Assembly: GCA_002438565.1 (NCBI GenBank) | Contig: DJPN01000006.1 | Coordinates: 19,885-83,884 of the forward strand | DNA length: 64,000 nt | From: Alphaproteobacteria bacterium UBA6411 | GTDB lineage: Bacteria; Pseudomonadota; Alphaproteobacteria; CAAGCB01; CAG-977 | Reading direction: 5' to 3' | In this document: one piece after another, positions 35,216 to 43,008 of the stretch | How the letters are laid out: every line of letters begins with the position of its first letter | Numbering within the stretch: the first letter of the stretch is position 1 | Made by a program: the position numbers and the translations under genes | The notes under the pieces: generated by a model | What the model saw: only the letters and a program-made list of their open reading frames with translations | What the model was told of the DNA's origin: nothing | The model's database searches: none

Positions 35216-36490
35216 TTACGACGCGGCTTCCGTTTTTTTCTTGGATTTCTGGGCGTAGATAATCAGCGGTTTGTTTTCGCCCGCGACGGCTTTTTCGTCA
35301 ACGACGACTTCCGTCACGTTTTCCAACCCCGGCAGCTCGAACATCGTTTCTAGCAGCAACCCTTCGATAATCGCGCGCAACCCGCGGGCGCCCGTCTTGC
35401 GTTCAACGGCTTTCTTGGCGATTTCCTTCAGCGCCGCGTCCGTAAAGGTCAGTTTGACATTTTCCATCGCGAACAGCGTCTGATACTGCTTGACCAAAGC
35501 GTTTTTCGGCTGAACCAAAATTTCAACCAAAGCCGCTTCGTCCAAATCGTCCAAAGTCGTCAAAACGGGAACACGCCCGATGAATTCGGGAATCAATCCG
35601 AATTTCAGCAAATCTTCGGGTTCGATGTCGTGCAGGATTTCGCCCGTTTTGCGGTCGTCCTCGGCTGTGACTTTCGCCCCGAATCCGATGGAGGATTTGT
35701 TCGTGCGCTGCTGGATGATTTTTTCCAATCCCGCGAACGCTCCGCCGCAAATGAACAGAATGTTCGTCGTGTCAACCTGCAAGAATTCCTGTTGCGGGTG
35801 TTTGCGTCCGCCCTGCGGCGGAACGGAAGCGACCGTGCCTTCCATAATTTTCAGCAAAGCCTGCTGAACACCCTCGCCCGACACGTCGCGGGTAATCGAC
35901 GGGTTTTCGGATTTTTTGGAAATCTTGTCGATTTCATCAATGTAGATAATGCCGCGCTGCGCCTTTTCGATATTGTAATCGGCGGCCTGCAGCAGCTTCA
36001 AAATGATGTTTTCAACATCTTCGCCGACATAGCCCGCTTCGGTCAAAGTCGTCGCGTCAGCCATGCAGAACGGCACGTCCAAAATGCGCGCCAACGTGCT
36101 GGCAAGCAGCGTTTTGCCCGATCCCGTCGGCCCGACCAGCAAAATGTTGGATTTCGAGATTTCCACGTCGGACGTCTTGGCTTCCTGCGTCTGCAGGCGT
36201 TTGTAGTGGTTGTAAACACTGACCGCCAAAACTTTTTTGGCGTATTCCTGCCCGATGACGTAATCGTCCAGCACTTCTTTGATTTTCTGCGGCGTCGGGA
36301 TTTTATCGGATACCGCCGCGCCTTTTTCCTTGGCTTCATCCGCGATAATGTCGGTGCAAAGCCCGACACATTCGTCGCAGATATAGACATTCGGTCCCGC
36401 AATCAGTTTTTTGACTTCATGCTGGCTTTTGCCGCAAAAAGAACAGTACAGAGTTCCTTTTTTTTCTTCTTTGGACGGTGTTTTCGTCAT
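35216..36490 (-). CDS. clpX: ATP-dependent Clp protease ATP-binding subunit ClpX
   Basis: It unfolds tagged proteins and feeds them to ClpP. The 424-residue protein has the N-terminal zinc-binding domain (Cys16, Cys19, Cys38, Cys41 in YCSFCGK and YICDECVGLC), Walker A at 120-127 (GPTGSGKT), Walker B with YIDEIDKI, the ClpP-docking IGF loop (SSIGFGA) and sensor-2 KTGARGLR. The start at 36490 is set by AAGGA upstream and the family N-terminus. It follows clpP in the usual tig-clpP-clpX-lon order. Confidence 0.98.
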   Translation of the reverse strand: MTKTPSKEEKKGTLYCSFCGKSQHEVKKLIAGPNVYICDECVGLCTDIIADEAKEKGAAVSDKIPTPQKIKEVLDDYVIGQEYAKKVLAVSVYNHYKRLQTQEAKTSDVEISKSNILLVGPTGSGKTLLASTLARILDVPFCMADATTLTEAGYVGEDVENIILKLLQAADYNIEKAQRGIIYIDEIDKISKKSENPSITRDVSGEGVQQALLKIMEGTVASVPPQGGRKHPQQEFLQVDTTNILFICGGAFAGLEKIIQQRTNKSSIGFGAKVTAEDDRKTGEILHDIEPEDLLKFGLIPEFIGRVPVLTTLDDLDEAALVEILVQPKNALVKQYQTLFAMENVKLTFTDAALKEIAKKAVERKTGARGLRAIIEGLLLETMFELPGLENVTEVVVDEKAVAGENKPLIIYAQKSKKKTEAAS

Positions 36491-36562
36491 CGCAGTTATC
36501 CTTGGTTTTTGTCTTGGTTTGATGTTACACGCTGCGCCAAACAAAGGCAATAAGTATTATGG

Positions 36563-37192
36563 TTACGCTTCCGTTTTCGGGCGGGCTTTGACCACTTCGT
36601 CGACCAGACCGAACGCCTGCGCTTCCTCGGCGCTCATAAAGTTATCGCGCTCCATGGCTTTTTCAATCGTTTCCAAATCCTGCCCCGTGCGTTCGACATA
36701 GATGTTGTTCAGCCGCGCGCGCAAAGCCAGAATTTCACGGGCGTGAATTTCAATATCGCTCGCTTGTCCGCGGAAACCGCCCGACGGCTGATGAATCATC
36801 ACGCGCGCGTTGGGCAGACAGAAACGCTTGCCTTTCTGCCCCGCCGCCAGCAGCAGCGATCCCATGGAAGCCGCCTGTCCGATGCACAGCGTCGACACGT
36901 CACAACGGATATAGTTCATCGTGTCGAAAATCGCCATACCCGACGTTACAACGCCGCCGGGGGAATTGATGTAAAAAGCGATGTCTTTGTTCGGATTTTC
37001 GGATTCCAGGAACAGCAGCTGCGCGCAAATCAAGCTCGCCACTTCGTCCTGCACTTCGCCCGTCAAAAACACAATGCGTTCTTTGAGCAAGCGGGAATAA
37101 ATGTCAAAAGACCGTTCCCCCCGACTGGTCTGTTCAATGACCATCGGCACCAGAGTATTCATATAAACGTCCATCGGATCGCGTTCGTGCAT
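36563..37192 (-). CDS. clpP: ATP-dependent Clp protease proteolytic subunit
   Basis: It is the serine peptidase barrel partner of ClpX. The 209-residue protein has the full catalytic triad Ser109 (GQAASMGS), His134 (ARVMIHQPSGG) and Asp183 (ERDNFMSAEEA). The first 15 residues would be the propeptide. It lies between tig and clpX; a hairpin terminator separates it from tig. Confidence 0.98.
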   Translation of the reverse strand: MHERDPMDVYMNTLVPMVIEQTSRGERSFDIYSRLLKERIVFLTGEVQDEVASLICAQLLFLESENPNKDIAFYINSPGGVVTSGMAIFDTMNYIRCDVSTLCIGQAASMGSLLLAAGQKGKRFCLPNARVMIHQPSGGFRGQASDIEIHAREILALRARLNNIYVERTGQDLETIEKAMERDNFMSAEEAQAFGLVDEVVKARPKTEA

Positions 37193-37218
37193 TTTATCCT
37201 CGCTTTATAATTCGACCA

Positions 37219-37252
37219 AAAGGAACCTGCGGAAAAATCCGCGGGTTCCTTC
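37219..37252 (-). terminator. Terminator-like hairpin between tig and clpP
   Basis: AGGAACCTGCGGA pairs with TCCGCGGGTTCCT (one mismatch) around an AAAA loop; TTTT follows on the minus strand. A weaker T-rich stretch also lies on the + side. Confidence 0.6.
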
Positions 37253-37276
37253 GATTTTTTCAAGCCTTAAACCGGA

Positions 37277-38725
37277 TTATTCTTCGGTTTTGGCGGTTTT
37301 CTTTTTGGCGGGAGCCTTTTTGGGTTTGTCTTCCTTTTCGGCTTCCTTGTCGGCGGCTTTTTTAGCCGTCGATTTTTTGGCTTTTTTCGCCGCGGGCTTC
37401 GCGTCTTCGGCATCAGCCTTGTACAGTTCTTCCGGCGTTACTTTCTTTTCGTTCAGCTTCACGCCTTTCAGAATAAAGTCGATGACTTTTTCTTCAAACA
37501 GCGGAGCGCGCAAACGATCCAGCATTTCGGGATGTTTCGCATAGAAATCGAAAACAGCCTTTTCCTGACCGGGGAACTGGCGGGCTTCCATCATAATGGC
37601 GCGGTTCAAATCGGCGTCGGTGACGGCGATTTTGTTCTTCATGCCGATTTCGGCAAGCAGCAGGCCCAAACGGACGCGGCGTTCCGCAATTGCGCGGTAG
37701 GCGTCTTTGAGTTCTTCTTCGGTCTTTCCGGCGTCGTCTTCGTCCAAACGGCCGGCCTTTTTCGCGGCTTCAACCTGTTTCCAAATCGCGTCGAATTCCA
37801 AATCCAGCATACCCTGCGGAACGGGGAAGTCGTGCGCGTCCGCCAAAGCGTCCAGCAACAGCTTTTTCAAGTTGTTCATGGAAACGGCTTCGTATTCGCG
37901 CGCCAATTCGCCGCGAATCATTTCGCGCAGTTCGTCCAGCGTTTCCTTGCCGAAGAATTTTGCGAAAGCATCATCCAATTCGGCAGGCTTTTTGGTGCGC
38001 AATTCTTTGATTTTCACGGCAAAAACAGCGTCTTTTCCGGCCAAGTCTTTGGCATGGTAATCGGCGGGGAACGGAACTTTGACGGAAACGTCTTCGCCCG
38101 CTTTATGGCCGATTAACTGATCTTCAAATCCCGGAATAAACGAGTTGGAACCCAGTTCCAGCGAATAGTTTTCACCCTTGCCGCCGGGGAATTCGACGCC
38201 GTCGATGGAACCGACAAAGTCGATTACGGCGATGTCGCCTTTGACCGCGGCGCGGTCTTCTTTGACGGGTTCGGACGAGCTGCGGGCGGAAGCCAAGCGT
38301 TCCAAAGCTTTCTGCACTTCGTCGTCGGGAATGTCGGCAATCAGTTTGTCCAAGGAAATGGTGGCAAAGTCGACAGGCGTGATTTCGGGAACGACTTCAA
38401 CATCCATCGTGAATTCCAAATCCTTGCCGTCGTCAAAGGAAACGACTTCGATTTTGGGGCGCATGGCGGGACGCAGGGAGCGGTCGCTCAGCGTTTTGGA
38501 GGACTGTTCCTGAATCAGTTCGTCCAACACTTCGCCCAAAACGGCTTTTTCATAGCGCTGACGCAGAAAGCTTTCGGGAGCTTTGCCTTTGCGGAAACCG
38601 GGGATGGTCGCCGTTTCGCCGATAGATTTGATTTTATCCGTGACTTTGGAAGCGATAACGTCGGCGGGGACGACGACCTTAAAAGCATGCTTCAAGCCGT
38701 CAACTTTTGTTTCAGTAACCTGCAT
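37277..38725 (-). CDS. tig: Trigger factor with long lysine/alanine-rich tail
   Basis: This is the ribosome-bound chaperone and prolyl isomerase. Residues 1-110 form the ribosome-binding domain with the signature GFRKGKAPESFL; a PPIase (FKBP) domain follows (about 155-240, with EDRAAVKGDIAVIDFVGSID split over the first strands), then the C-terminal chaperone arms. The 482-residue length exceeds the usual 430-450 because of a roughly 45-residue tail of Lys, Ala and Glu with KKAKKSTAKKAA and KKAPAKKKTAK, resembling histone H1 tails. The start at 38725 (MQVTETKVDGL) is set by the family N-terminus; the open frame upstream runs through tRNA-Leu. Confidence 0.96.
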   Translation of the reverse strand: MQVTETKVDGLKHAFKVVVPADVIASKVTDKIKSIGETATIPGFRKGKAPESFLRQRYEKAVLGEVLDELIQEQSSKTLSDRSLRPAMRPKIEVVSFDDGKDLEFTMDVEVVPEITPVDFATISLDKLIADIPDDEVQKALERLASARSSSEPVKEDRAAVKGDIAVIDFVGSIDGVEFPGGKGENYSLELGSNSFIPGFEDQLIGHKAGEDVSVKVPFPADYHAKDLAGKDAVFAVKIKELRTKKPAELDDAFAKFFGKETLDELREMIRGELAREYEAVSMNNLKKLLLDALADAHDFPVPQGMLDLEFDAIWKQVEAAKKAGRLDEDDAGKTEEELKDAYRAIAERRVRLGLLLAEIGMKNKIAVTDADLNRAIMMEARQFPGQEKAVFDFYAKHPEMLDRLRAPLFEEKVIDFILKGVKLNEKKVTPEELYKADAEDAKPAAKKAKKSTAKKAADKEAEKEDKPKKAPAKKKTAKTEE

Positions 38726-38783
38726 GAACCTAAATCCTATAAAAATAAAACACGTTTCGTCTGCCGCAAAGGGGGAAACAAAC

Positions 38784-38868
38784 TGGTGCGGGTGAAGGGA
38801 CTCGAACCCCCAAGGCGCAAGCCACCGGAACCTAAATCCGGCGTGTCTACCAATTCCACCACACCCGC
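38784..38868 (-). tRNA. tRNA-Leu (TAG)
   Basis: The minus-strand sequence runs GCGGGTG...CACCCGC with CCA encoded. The anticodon stem CCGGA/TCCGG carries the loop TTTAGGT, giving anticodon TAG. A long variable arm (GTGGCTTGCGCC) and T-loop GTTCGAGTC are typical of class II tRNA-Leu. Confidence 0.95.
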
Positions 38869-38987
38869 GTTTAACTTCGCGGAAACGATTCAACAGACTT
38901 CTATATCATAAAAAGGGAAAACTGCAAACGGATTCTTTATTTTAGCAACCGAAAGGATGAAAAAAGAGGAAAAACAGAAAAAAGGAC

Positions 38988-39016
38988 TTGAAAAACGCCC
39001 AAAACACCTTTATACA
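38988..39016 (+). promoter_or_regulatory. Predicted promoter of tRNA-Thr(TGT)
   Basis: TTGAAA and TATACA are 17 bases apart; the predicted start would lie about 10 bases before the tRNA. Confidence 0.6.
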
Positions 39017-39032
39017 AAAGGACGGTTACAAT

Positions 39033-39108
39033 GCCGGCTTGGCACAGTTGGTAGCGCAGTTGATTTGTAATCATCAGGTCGGGGGTTCAAATCCCTCAGC
39101 CGGCACCA
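39033..39108 (+). tRNA. tRNA-Thr (TGT)
   Basis: The acceptor stem GCCGGCT/AGCCGGC with encoded CCA, D-arm, anticodon stem TTGAT/ATCAT (one mismatch at the end) with loop TTGTAA giving anticodon TGT, and T-loop GTTCAAATC are all visible. Confidence 0.95.
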
Positions 39109-39109
39109 T

Positions 39110-39140
39110 AAAAAAGCACTCCCTTGCGGAGTGTTTTTTT
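39110..39140 (+). terminator. Terminator after tRNA-Thr(TGT)
   Basis: AAAAAAGCACTCC pairs with GGAGTGTTTTTT around the loop CTTGC, with seven T at the 3' side. Confidence 0.85.
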
Positions 39141-39224
39141 ATGGTATCAAGCCTAAAGCGGGATTTATTCGGAATCGTCGTCCTTTTTTTCATATCGGCC
39201 GTCCATCAAAAACAGTCTATTTAG

Positions 39225-39230
39225 TATAAT
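39225..39230 (+). promoter_or_regulatory. Possible -10 element upstream of the peptide transporter
   Basis: A perfect TATAAT lies about 95 bases before the transporter start, but no convincing -35 stands 16-18 bases upstream. The rest of 39141-39324 shows no gene. Confidence 0.3.
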
Positions 39231-39324
39231 TCGGACTTGAACGGAATGCAATGAGCCTTGTCGCCGAATTGCCGTCTTAACCGCCCGCCCTCCTTTCCGT
39301 ACAATCAAAGAAAAAGGAGGCGGA

Positions 39325-40614
39325 ATGAAAAACGATACTTTTCTGGGACACCCCAAAGGGCTTTTTTTGCTGTTCGCCTCCGAATTGTGGGAGCGTTTTT
39401 CTTTCTATGCCCTGCGCTCTGTGCTGGTTTTATACTTGACCGCCTTGACGGTTGACGGCGGATTGGGGTGGAGCAAAACAAACGCTTTGCGGCTGTACGG
39501 CATTTATACGGGATTGATTTATGTCACGCCTTTAATCGGCGGCTGGCTGGCTGACAATAAACTGGGGCAACGCAAAGCCGTTTTAATCGGCGCAATGCTG
39601 ATGGCGGCTGGACAGTTCGTTTTATCGGCAATCAACGGCGGATTGTACGCCGGACTGTCTTTGCTGATTTGCGGAAACGGACTGTTCAAGCCCAATATTT
39701 CAACCATGGTCGGCGATTTGTACGATCCGAACGACAACCGGCGGGACAGCGCGTTTACGATTTTTTACATGGGAATCAATATCGGGTCGTGTCTGGCCGG
39801 CATTGCCGCGGGAATTGTGTCCGCCGCTTATTCGTTCAAAGCGGCTTTTTTCGTTGCGGGATTGGGAATGTTAGCCGCTTTGGGACTGCAAGCTTTCTTT
39901 GCAAAACATTATTTGGGAAGCATCGGAACGCTTCCCGCGGCAAAAAAAGCGGTTGCGGAAAATAAAACCGCCCTTTCCGAACAGGAAACCGATCATCTGC
40001 GCGCCTTGCTGGTTTTAGGGGTGTTCTCGGTTGTTTTTTGGGCGGGTTTTGAACAAGCGGGCGGATTGTTGAATTTATTCGCTACGGAACAAATCAACCG
40101 CACGGTCGCGGGCGTGACTGTGCCGGCCGCTTTTTTCCAGTCGCTGAATCCGTTTTTTATTATTGTTTTGGCGCCGCTGTTCGCATGGATTTGGGTAAAA
40201 CTGGGGGACAAAGACCCAAGCTTTACCGCAAAATTCATTCTTGCTTTGATTTTTTCGGCAACCGGTTTTTTGTTCATGCTGTTTGCGGCTTGGCAAAGCC
40301 GCGACGGATCAAAAGCGTCAATGATATGGCTGATAGCCACTTATCTTTTTCACACAATCGGCGAGTTGTGCCTGTCACCGACAGGGCTGTCCATGGTGGC
40401 GCGGCTTGCCCCCGCGCGGTGTTTGTCGCTGATGATGGGCGTGTGGTTCTGTTTTTCAGCTTTGGCGAATTTCATAGCGGGCTTCGTCGGGTCGTTTTTG
40501 GACGATTGGGGTGTTCTGCCGATTTTTGCCGTCCTGCTTGCCGTCAATGCGATTGCGGCTTTTACGCTGTGGGCTTTGTCGGGAAAACTGACCCGCTGGA
40601 TGCGTAAATGTTAA
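39325..40614 (+). CDS. POT/PTR2-family proton-coupled peptide transporter
   Basis: It imports di- and tripeptides with protons across the inner membrane. The 429-residue MFS protein has the family motif ExxERFxxY as ELWERFSFYALRSVL (Glu20, Glu23, Arg24), and the second PTR2 signature FTIFYMGINIGSCLAG. About 12 hydrophobic helices are visible. It is shorter than typical 480-500-residue members because the loops and the two extra helices between halves are reduced. AAAGGAGG lies before the ATG. Its stop overlaps the end of the converging toxin gene by 4 bases. Peptide uptake suits a nutrient-rich host-associated life. Confidence 0.93.
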   Translation: MKNDTFLGHPKGLFLLFASELWERFSFYALRSVLVLYLTALTVDGGLGWSKTNALRLYGIYTGLIYVTPLIGGWLADNKLGQRKAVLIGAMLMAAGQFVLSAINGGLYAGLSLLICGNGLFKPNISTMVGDLYDPNDNRRDSAFTIFYMGINIGSCLAGIAAGIVSAAYSFKAAFFVAGLGMLAALGLQAFFAKHYLGSIGTLPAAKKAVAENKTALSEQETDHLRALLVLGVFSVVFWAGFEQAGGLLNLFATEQINRTVAGVTVPAAFFQSLNPFFIIVLAPLFAWIWVKLGDKDPSFTAKFILALIFSATGFLFMLFAAWQSRDGSKASMIWLIATYLFHTIGELCLSPTGLSMVARLAPARCLSLMMGVWFCFSALANFIAGFVGSFLDDWGVLPIFAVLLAVNAIAAFTLWALSGKLTRWMRKC

Positions 40615-41750
40615 AAGCCGGCGTCAATTTCGTCTTGAGTTTGACGTAAATCCAGCAAAGGCCGCCTTGACGTTTCATTAAAAACTGGAACCGCTTTACA
40701 GCGGCAGTTGTACGCTTCGCCGGGGTTGCCGCCTGCAGGGGGATTTTCCGCATCAAAAACACCGCCGTTGCGTTCGGCATGTTCCGCACGGACTCTGTCG
40801 TCATTTTGCGTTTCCCAAACGTACAGCGGCGCGTCAGCCGCTATATTCAGCAAAGCGGTTAAATTTTTATAGTCCTCCTTGGCTTCAAAATGATGTTTTA
40901 CGACTTCGACTAATTTGTCATGTTCCTCTCCGTGTTCAAACAAATAAGCCGAACTGTTTAGAACATCGTTCAAATCCTTATCGGACAACATGCGGATTTC
41001 CGTCGGATCCGGCATTTTCAGCGCCGTTCCGGGAATTAAATGACGCACATCCGTCAACTGCGGATTTTTATGCAGGATTTCTTCGGGGGCGATGTTGTTT
41101 TCCTTGGCAATATTAAAAATCGTATCACCGGCTTTGACAATGTGGAGCTTTTCGATTAAGTCCTTGCGTTCATAGCGGTTCAGTTTTGCACGGTTGTTGA
41201 ACACTTCGCGTTCCAAATCCGATTTTTTCAGATCTGTTCCATACTTGTCAAACAAATACATCCCCAGATTGACCGCGTTCGCATCCGTATTTTTATCACC
41301 GATAACATTGTTGAAATGACCATTTGCAACATCGTTTAAACGTCCTGCTATATCTAAATTCCAGCCATAAACATCACTTAGTTTTCCTGCATAACCATAA
41401 TGGATATTCGACCAAATATCATGGTCATACAGATATTTGTTATCCCCCGGAATCATCGTCCCGAAAACCGTAGCGGGTCGTCCTTTCGCATTTGTCAATT
41501 TTTTATGAAAATACGATGAAATGTGCTTTTTTAAAACAGGTTTGTGATCCCATTTTGCGTTACTACGCGCCAGAAAAAGCATCATCTTATTTTTGATAAT
41601 TAAATTACTTTTTTGTATGTTTTCGACATCTTTGTCCTGCTGTCGAAGCTTCATTTCATTAAAAATGCCCGTTACAGCTTTTTCATAATCCGATGATTTC
41701 GGATTTAAATGTTTGAATCCTTCATGTTTTGGTATATCATAAGTAGTCAT
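40611..41750 (-). CDS. Phage-borne fusion protein: polymorphic-toxin-44-like domain + LysM + Mu F/gp7-like domain
   Basis: The 379-residue protein has three recognisable parts. Residues about 66-150 resemble polymorphic toxin type 44, with DHDIWSNIHYGYAGKLSD at 109-126. Residues 203-247 form a LysM fold (HIVKAGDTIFNIAKENNI, then LIPGTALKMP) that could bind peptidoglycan. Residues 309-357 match the C-terminal part of phage Mu F / SPP1 gp7 minor head proteins (YVWETQNDDRVRAEH, PGEAYNCRCKAVPVF). The start at 41750 has AAAGGAAAA upstream and is also conserved in the duplicated copy at 42325. It is the last gene of the phage cluster, directly behind the lysis genes. Domain names rest on remembered motifs; the activity is not known. 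Confidence 0.7.
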   Translation of the reverse strand: MTTYDIPKHEGFKHLNPKSSDYEKAVTGIFNEMKLRQQDKDVENIQKSNLIIKNKMMLFLARSNAKWDHKPVLKKHISSYFHKKLTNAKGRPATVFGTMIPGDNKYLYDHDIWSNIHYGYAGKLSDVYGWNLDIAGRLNDVANGHFNNVIGDKNTDANAVNLGMYLFDKYGTDLKKSDLEREVFNNRAKLNRYERKDLIEKLHIVKAGDTIFNIAKENNIAPEEILHKNPQLTDVRHLIPGTALKMPDPTEIRMLSDKDLNDVLNSSAYLFEHGEEHDKLVEVVKHHFEAKEDYKNLTALLNIAADAPLYVWETQNDDRVRAEHAERNGGVFDAENPPAGGNPGEAYNCRCKAVPVFNETSRRPLLDLRQTQDEIDAGF

Positions 41751-41787
41751 CTTCATTTTCCTTTCAGAGGTTAGAGTTGTTTAATTT
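41679..41787. repeat. 109-bp direct repeat, copy 1
   Basis: It covers the first 24 codons of the toxin gene, the 26-base divergent gap and the first few codons of the + strand membrane protein. Copy 2 lies exactly 575 bases away; 7 mismatches and no indels give about 94% identity. Confidence 0.9.
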
Positions 41788-42250
41788 TCAAAATTATAAA
41801 TTTTTAAAAAAATTTGGACTTAAAATTTTGTCATTATCTATTTTGGTTATGATTTCATTTTTTTCTTATGAGATTTTTTTAGGCTTCAATAAAAGCCTAT
41901 CATATTTATTAAATTTAATATTGTATTTGTCATTGTGTTATATTTTCCTTAGAACCACTTCACATTCTACAAGCAATAAAAAAAATACTGTATTCGTTAC
42001 ACTCTTATTGGCAATAGAATTGCTATTATCGGATATATTCTCATTTTTTATATTTGTTGTGCTTCCTATCGATGTTCCATTTAAGATAGACTACACTCTA
42101 TCACTCATAATACCGGCAATATTTACAGCTATACTATTTAACTCGTTTAAACCAAGAAAAATACTATTCACAATAACACTAATAATACTTCTGCTTCCAA
42201 TTTATTATCCTTTCATTGCCCATTTTCTTAATCTTTATCAGATTGAATAA
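41777..42250 (+). CDS. AT-rich multi-pass membrane protein, candidate toxin-immunity protein
   Basis: I do not recognise the family. The 157-residue protein is very hydrophobic, with about four transmembrane segments (near 15-35, 40-57, 70-95 and 105-145) and almost no soluble domain. The start is TTG with AGAGG seven bases upstream, inside the direct repeat. Base composition is far more AT-rich than everything around it, a sign of foreign origin. It diverges from the toxin gene with only 26 bases between the starts. An immunity role is inferred from position, size and co-duplication with the toxin 5' end; divergent orientation is unusual for such pairs. Confidence 0.5.
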   Translation: MFNFQNYKFLKKFGLKILSLSILVMISFFSYEIFLGFNKSLSYLLNLILYLSLCYIFLRTTSHSTSNKKNTVFVTLLLAIELLLSDIFSFFIFVVLPIDVPFKIDYTLSLIIPAIFTAILFNSFKPRKILFTITLIILLLPIYYPFIAHFLNLYQIE

Positions 42251-42253
42251 AAT

Positions 42254-42325
42254 TTTTTCATAATCCGATGATTTCGGATTTAAATGTTTGAATCCTTCAT
42301 GTTTTGGTATATTGTAAGCAGTCAT
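42254..42325 (-). pseudogene. Truncated N-terminal copy of the toxin gene
   Basis: An ATG at 42325 with a good AAGGAAAA ribosome site opens MTAYNIPKHEGFKHLNPKSS and the next four residues, matching the toxin N-terminus, then runs into unrelated AT-rich sequence and stops after about 20 more codons. The rest of the toxin is missing. Confidence 0.75.
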
Positions 42326-42362
42326 CTTTCTTTTCCTTTCAGAGGTTTGCGTTGTTTAATTT
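42254..42362. repeat. 109-bp direct repeat, copy 2
   Basis: Same sequence as 41679-41787 with 7 substitutions. It repeats the toxin ribosome site, start codon and N-terminal codons (minus strand) and the start of the + strand membrane protein. Confidence 0.9.
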
Positions 42363-42498
42363 CAAAAAGTTCAAAAAATTCAAGTATTGTTCGCAACGCT
42401 GTTGATTGCATCTATTTTATTTCTTCCAAACACTTTGAAAATAATGGGAATTGTTATCAATCTTATTTTTCCTTATACTCCATTTATTGAAGAGTAAT
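42352..42498 (+). pseudogene. Decayed copy of the AT-rich membrane protein gene
   Basis: It starts MFNFKKFKKFK from TTG at 42352 (compare MFNFQNYKFLKKFG in the intact gene) and soon meets a stop. Near 42440-42498 the reading IMGIVINLIFPYTPFIEE resembles the C-terminus of the intact protein (LIILLLPIYYPFIAHFLN), so the middle has been deleted. The second similarity is weak and short. Confidence 0.5.
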
Positions 42499-42508
42499 CA
42501 AATTCCAT

Positions 42509-42730
42509 TCACCGCGCGCACAATCGGTCATAGACGATGTTGTTCATATCGATTTGCCGGATTGTTTGCGCGGTGTCATGATCGTAATCGGCGTAAATCG
42601 GCCGATACAGCTCACAAAACCCGCCGCTTGTAAGCGTCGTGCAGCCGCTTGACAACAGCAGGATTGTCCAAATCGGAACGTGCTTTGCGCGCCGCTGCCT
42701 CGGCTTTTGATTTTTTGTCGATTGTTTCAT
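42509..42730 (-). CDS. Rz1-like outer-membrane spanin lipoprotein
   Basis: It is a short phage lysis lipoprotein that links to the inner-membrane spanin and fuses the two membranes at lysis. The basic N-terminus and hydrophobic stretch end in a lipobox ILLLSSGC with lipid-attachment Cys30; the mature part has the phage-typical RPIYADYDHDTAQTIRQID and N-x-x-V-Y-D-x-L-C. Its gene starts inside the upstream Rz-like gene in a different frame, the classic nested Rz/Rz1 arrangement. Length is 73 residues. Confidence 0.75.
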   Translation of the reverse strand: MKQSTKNQKPRQRRAKHVPIWTILLLSSGCTTLTSGGFCELYRPIYADYDHDTAQTIRQIDMNNIVYDRLCAR

Positions 42731-42824
42731 TTTTTTCCTTTTGCCGTCCTGCCCGAAAAGCGAAAATCATTCCGCCGATCAGCAGGACGGCTTGAGCTGT
42801 CAGAATAACGGCTAAATCAGACAT
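42612..42824 (-). CDS. Rz-like inner-membrane spanin
   Basis: The 70-residue protein starts with a transmembrane segment (LAVILTAQAVLLIGGMIFAF) followed by a charged, helix-prone periplasmic region (KEKNETIDKKSKAEAAARKA). The last two thirds of the gene overlap the Rz1-like gene in another frame, which is the main support for the spanin call. The start at 42824 overlaps the end of the upstream 63-residue gene by 8 bases. Confidence 0.7.
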   Translation of the reverse strand: MSDLAVILTAQAVLLIGGMIFAFRAGRQKEKNETIDKKSKAEAAARKARSDLDNPAVVKRLHDAYKRRVL

Positions 42825-43008
42825 TTGTCTCTTTGCCGTCATTGATTTTGGCATTGACGATGGACAACACGTCCAATATTTTGACGATTTTTGCCAATAC
42901 GGCATCGTCTTTTTGCGTCGGGGTCGCTTTGACGATGATTGACGCCGCCGCAACAACCGTTCCGAACCAAAACAGCACGGTTTCAAAGATTTGTCCCAAG
43001 TTTTCCAT
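42817..43008 (-). CDS. Small phage membrane protein in the lysis cassette
   Basis: A 63-residue protein with one hydrophobic segment (about 8-26, FETVLFWFGTVVAAASIIV) and a polar tail that contains KATPTQKDDAVLAKIVKIL. Similar small proteins are common beside phage endolysins, perhaps as a second holin or antiholin. The start at 43008 (MENLGQIF) has AAAGGAAA upstream. It overlaps the end of the lysozyme gene by 26 bases. Confidence 0.65.
   Translation of the reverse strand: MENLGQIFETVLFWFGTVVAAASIIVKATPTQKDDAVLAKIVKILDVLSIVNAKINDGKETNV

Noticed and set aside
38726..38893. Extended N-terminus of tig through tRNA-Leu
   Set aside because: The extension is a translation of the tRNA gene; the family start is at 38725.
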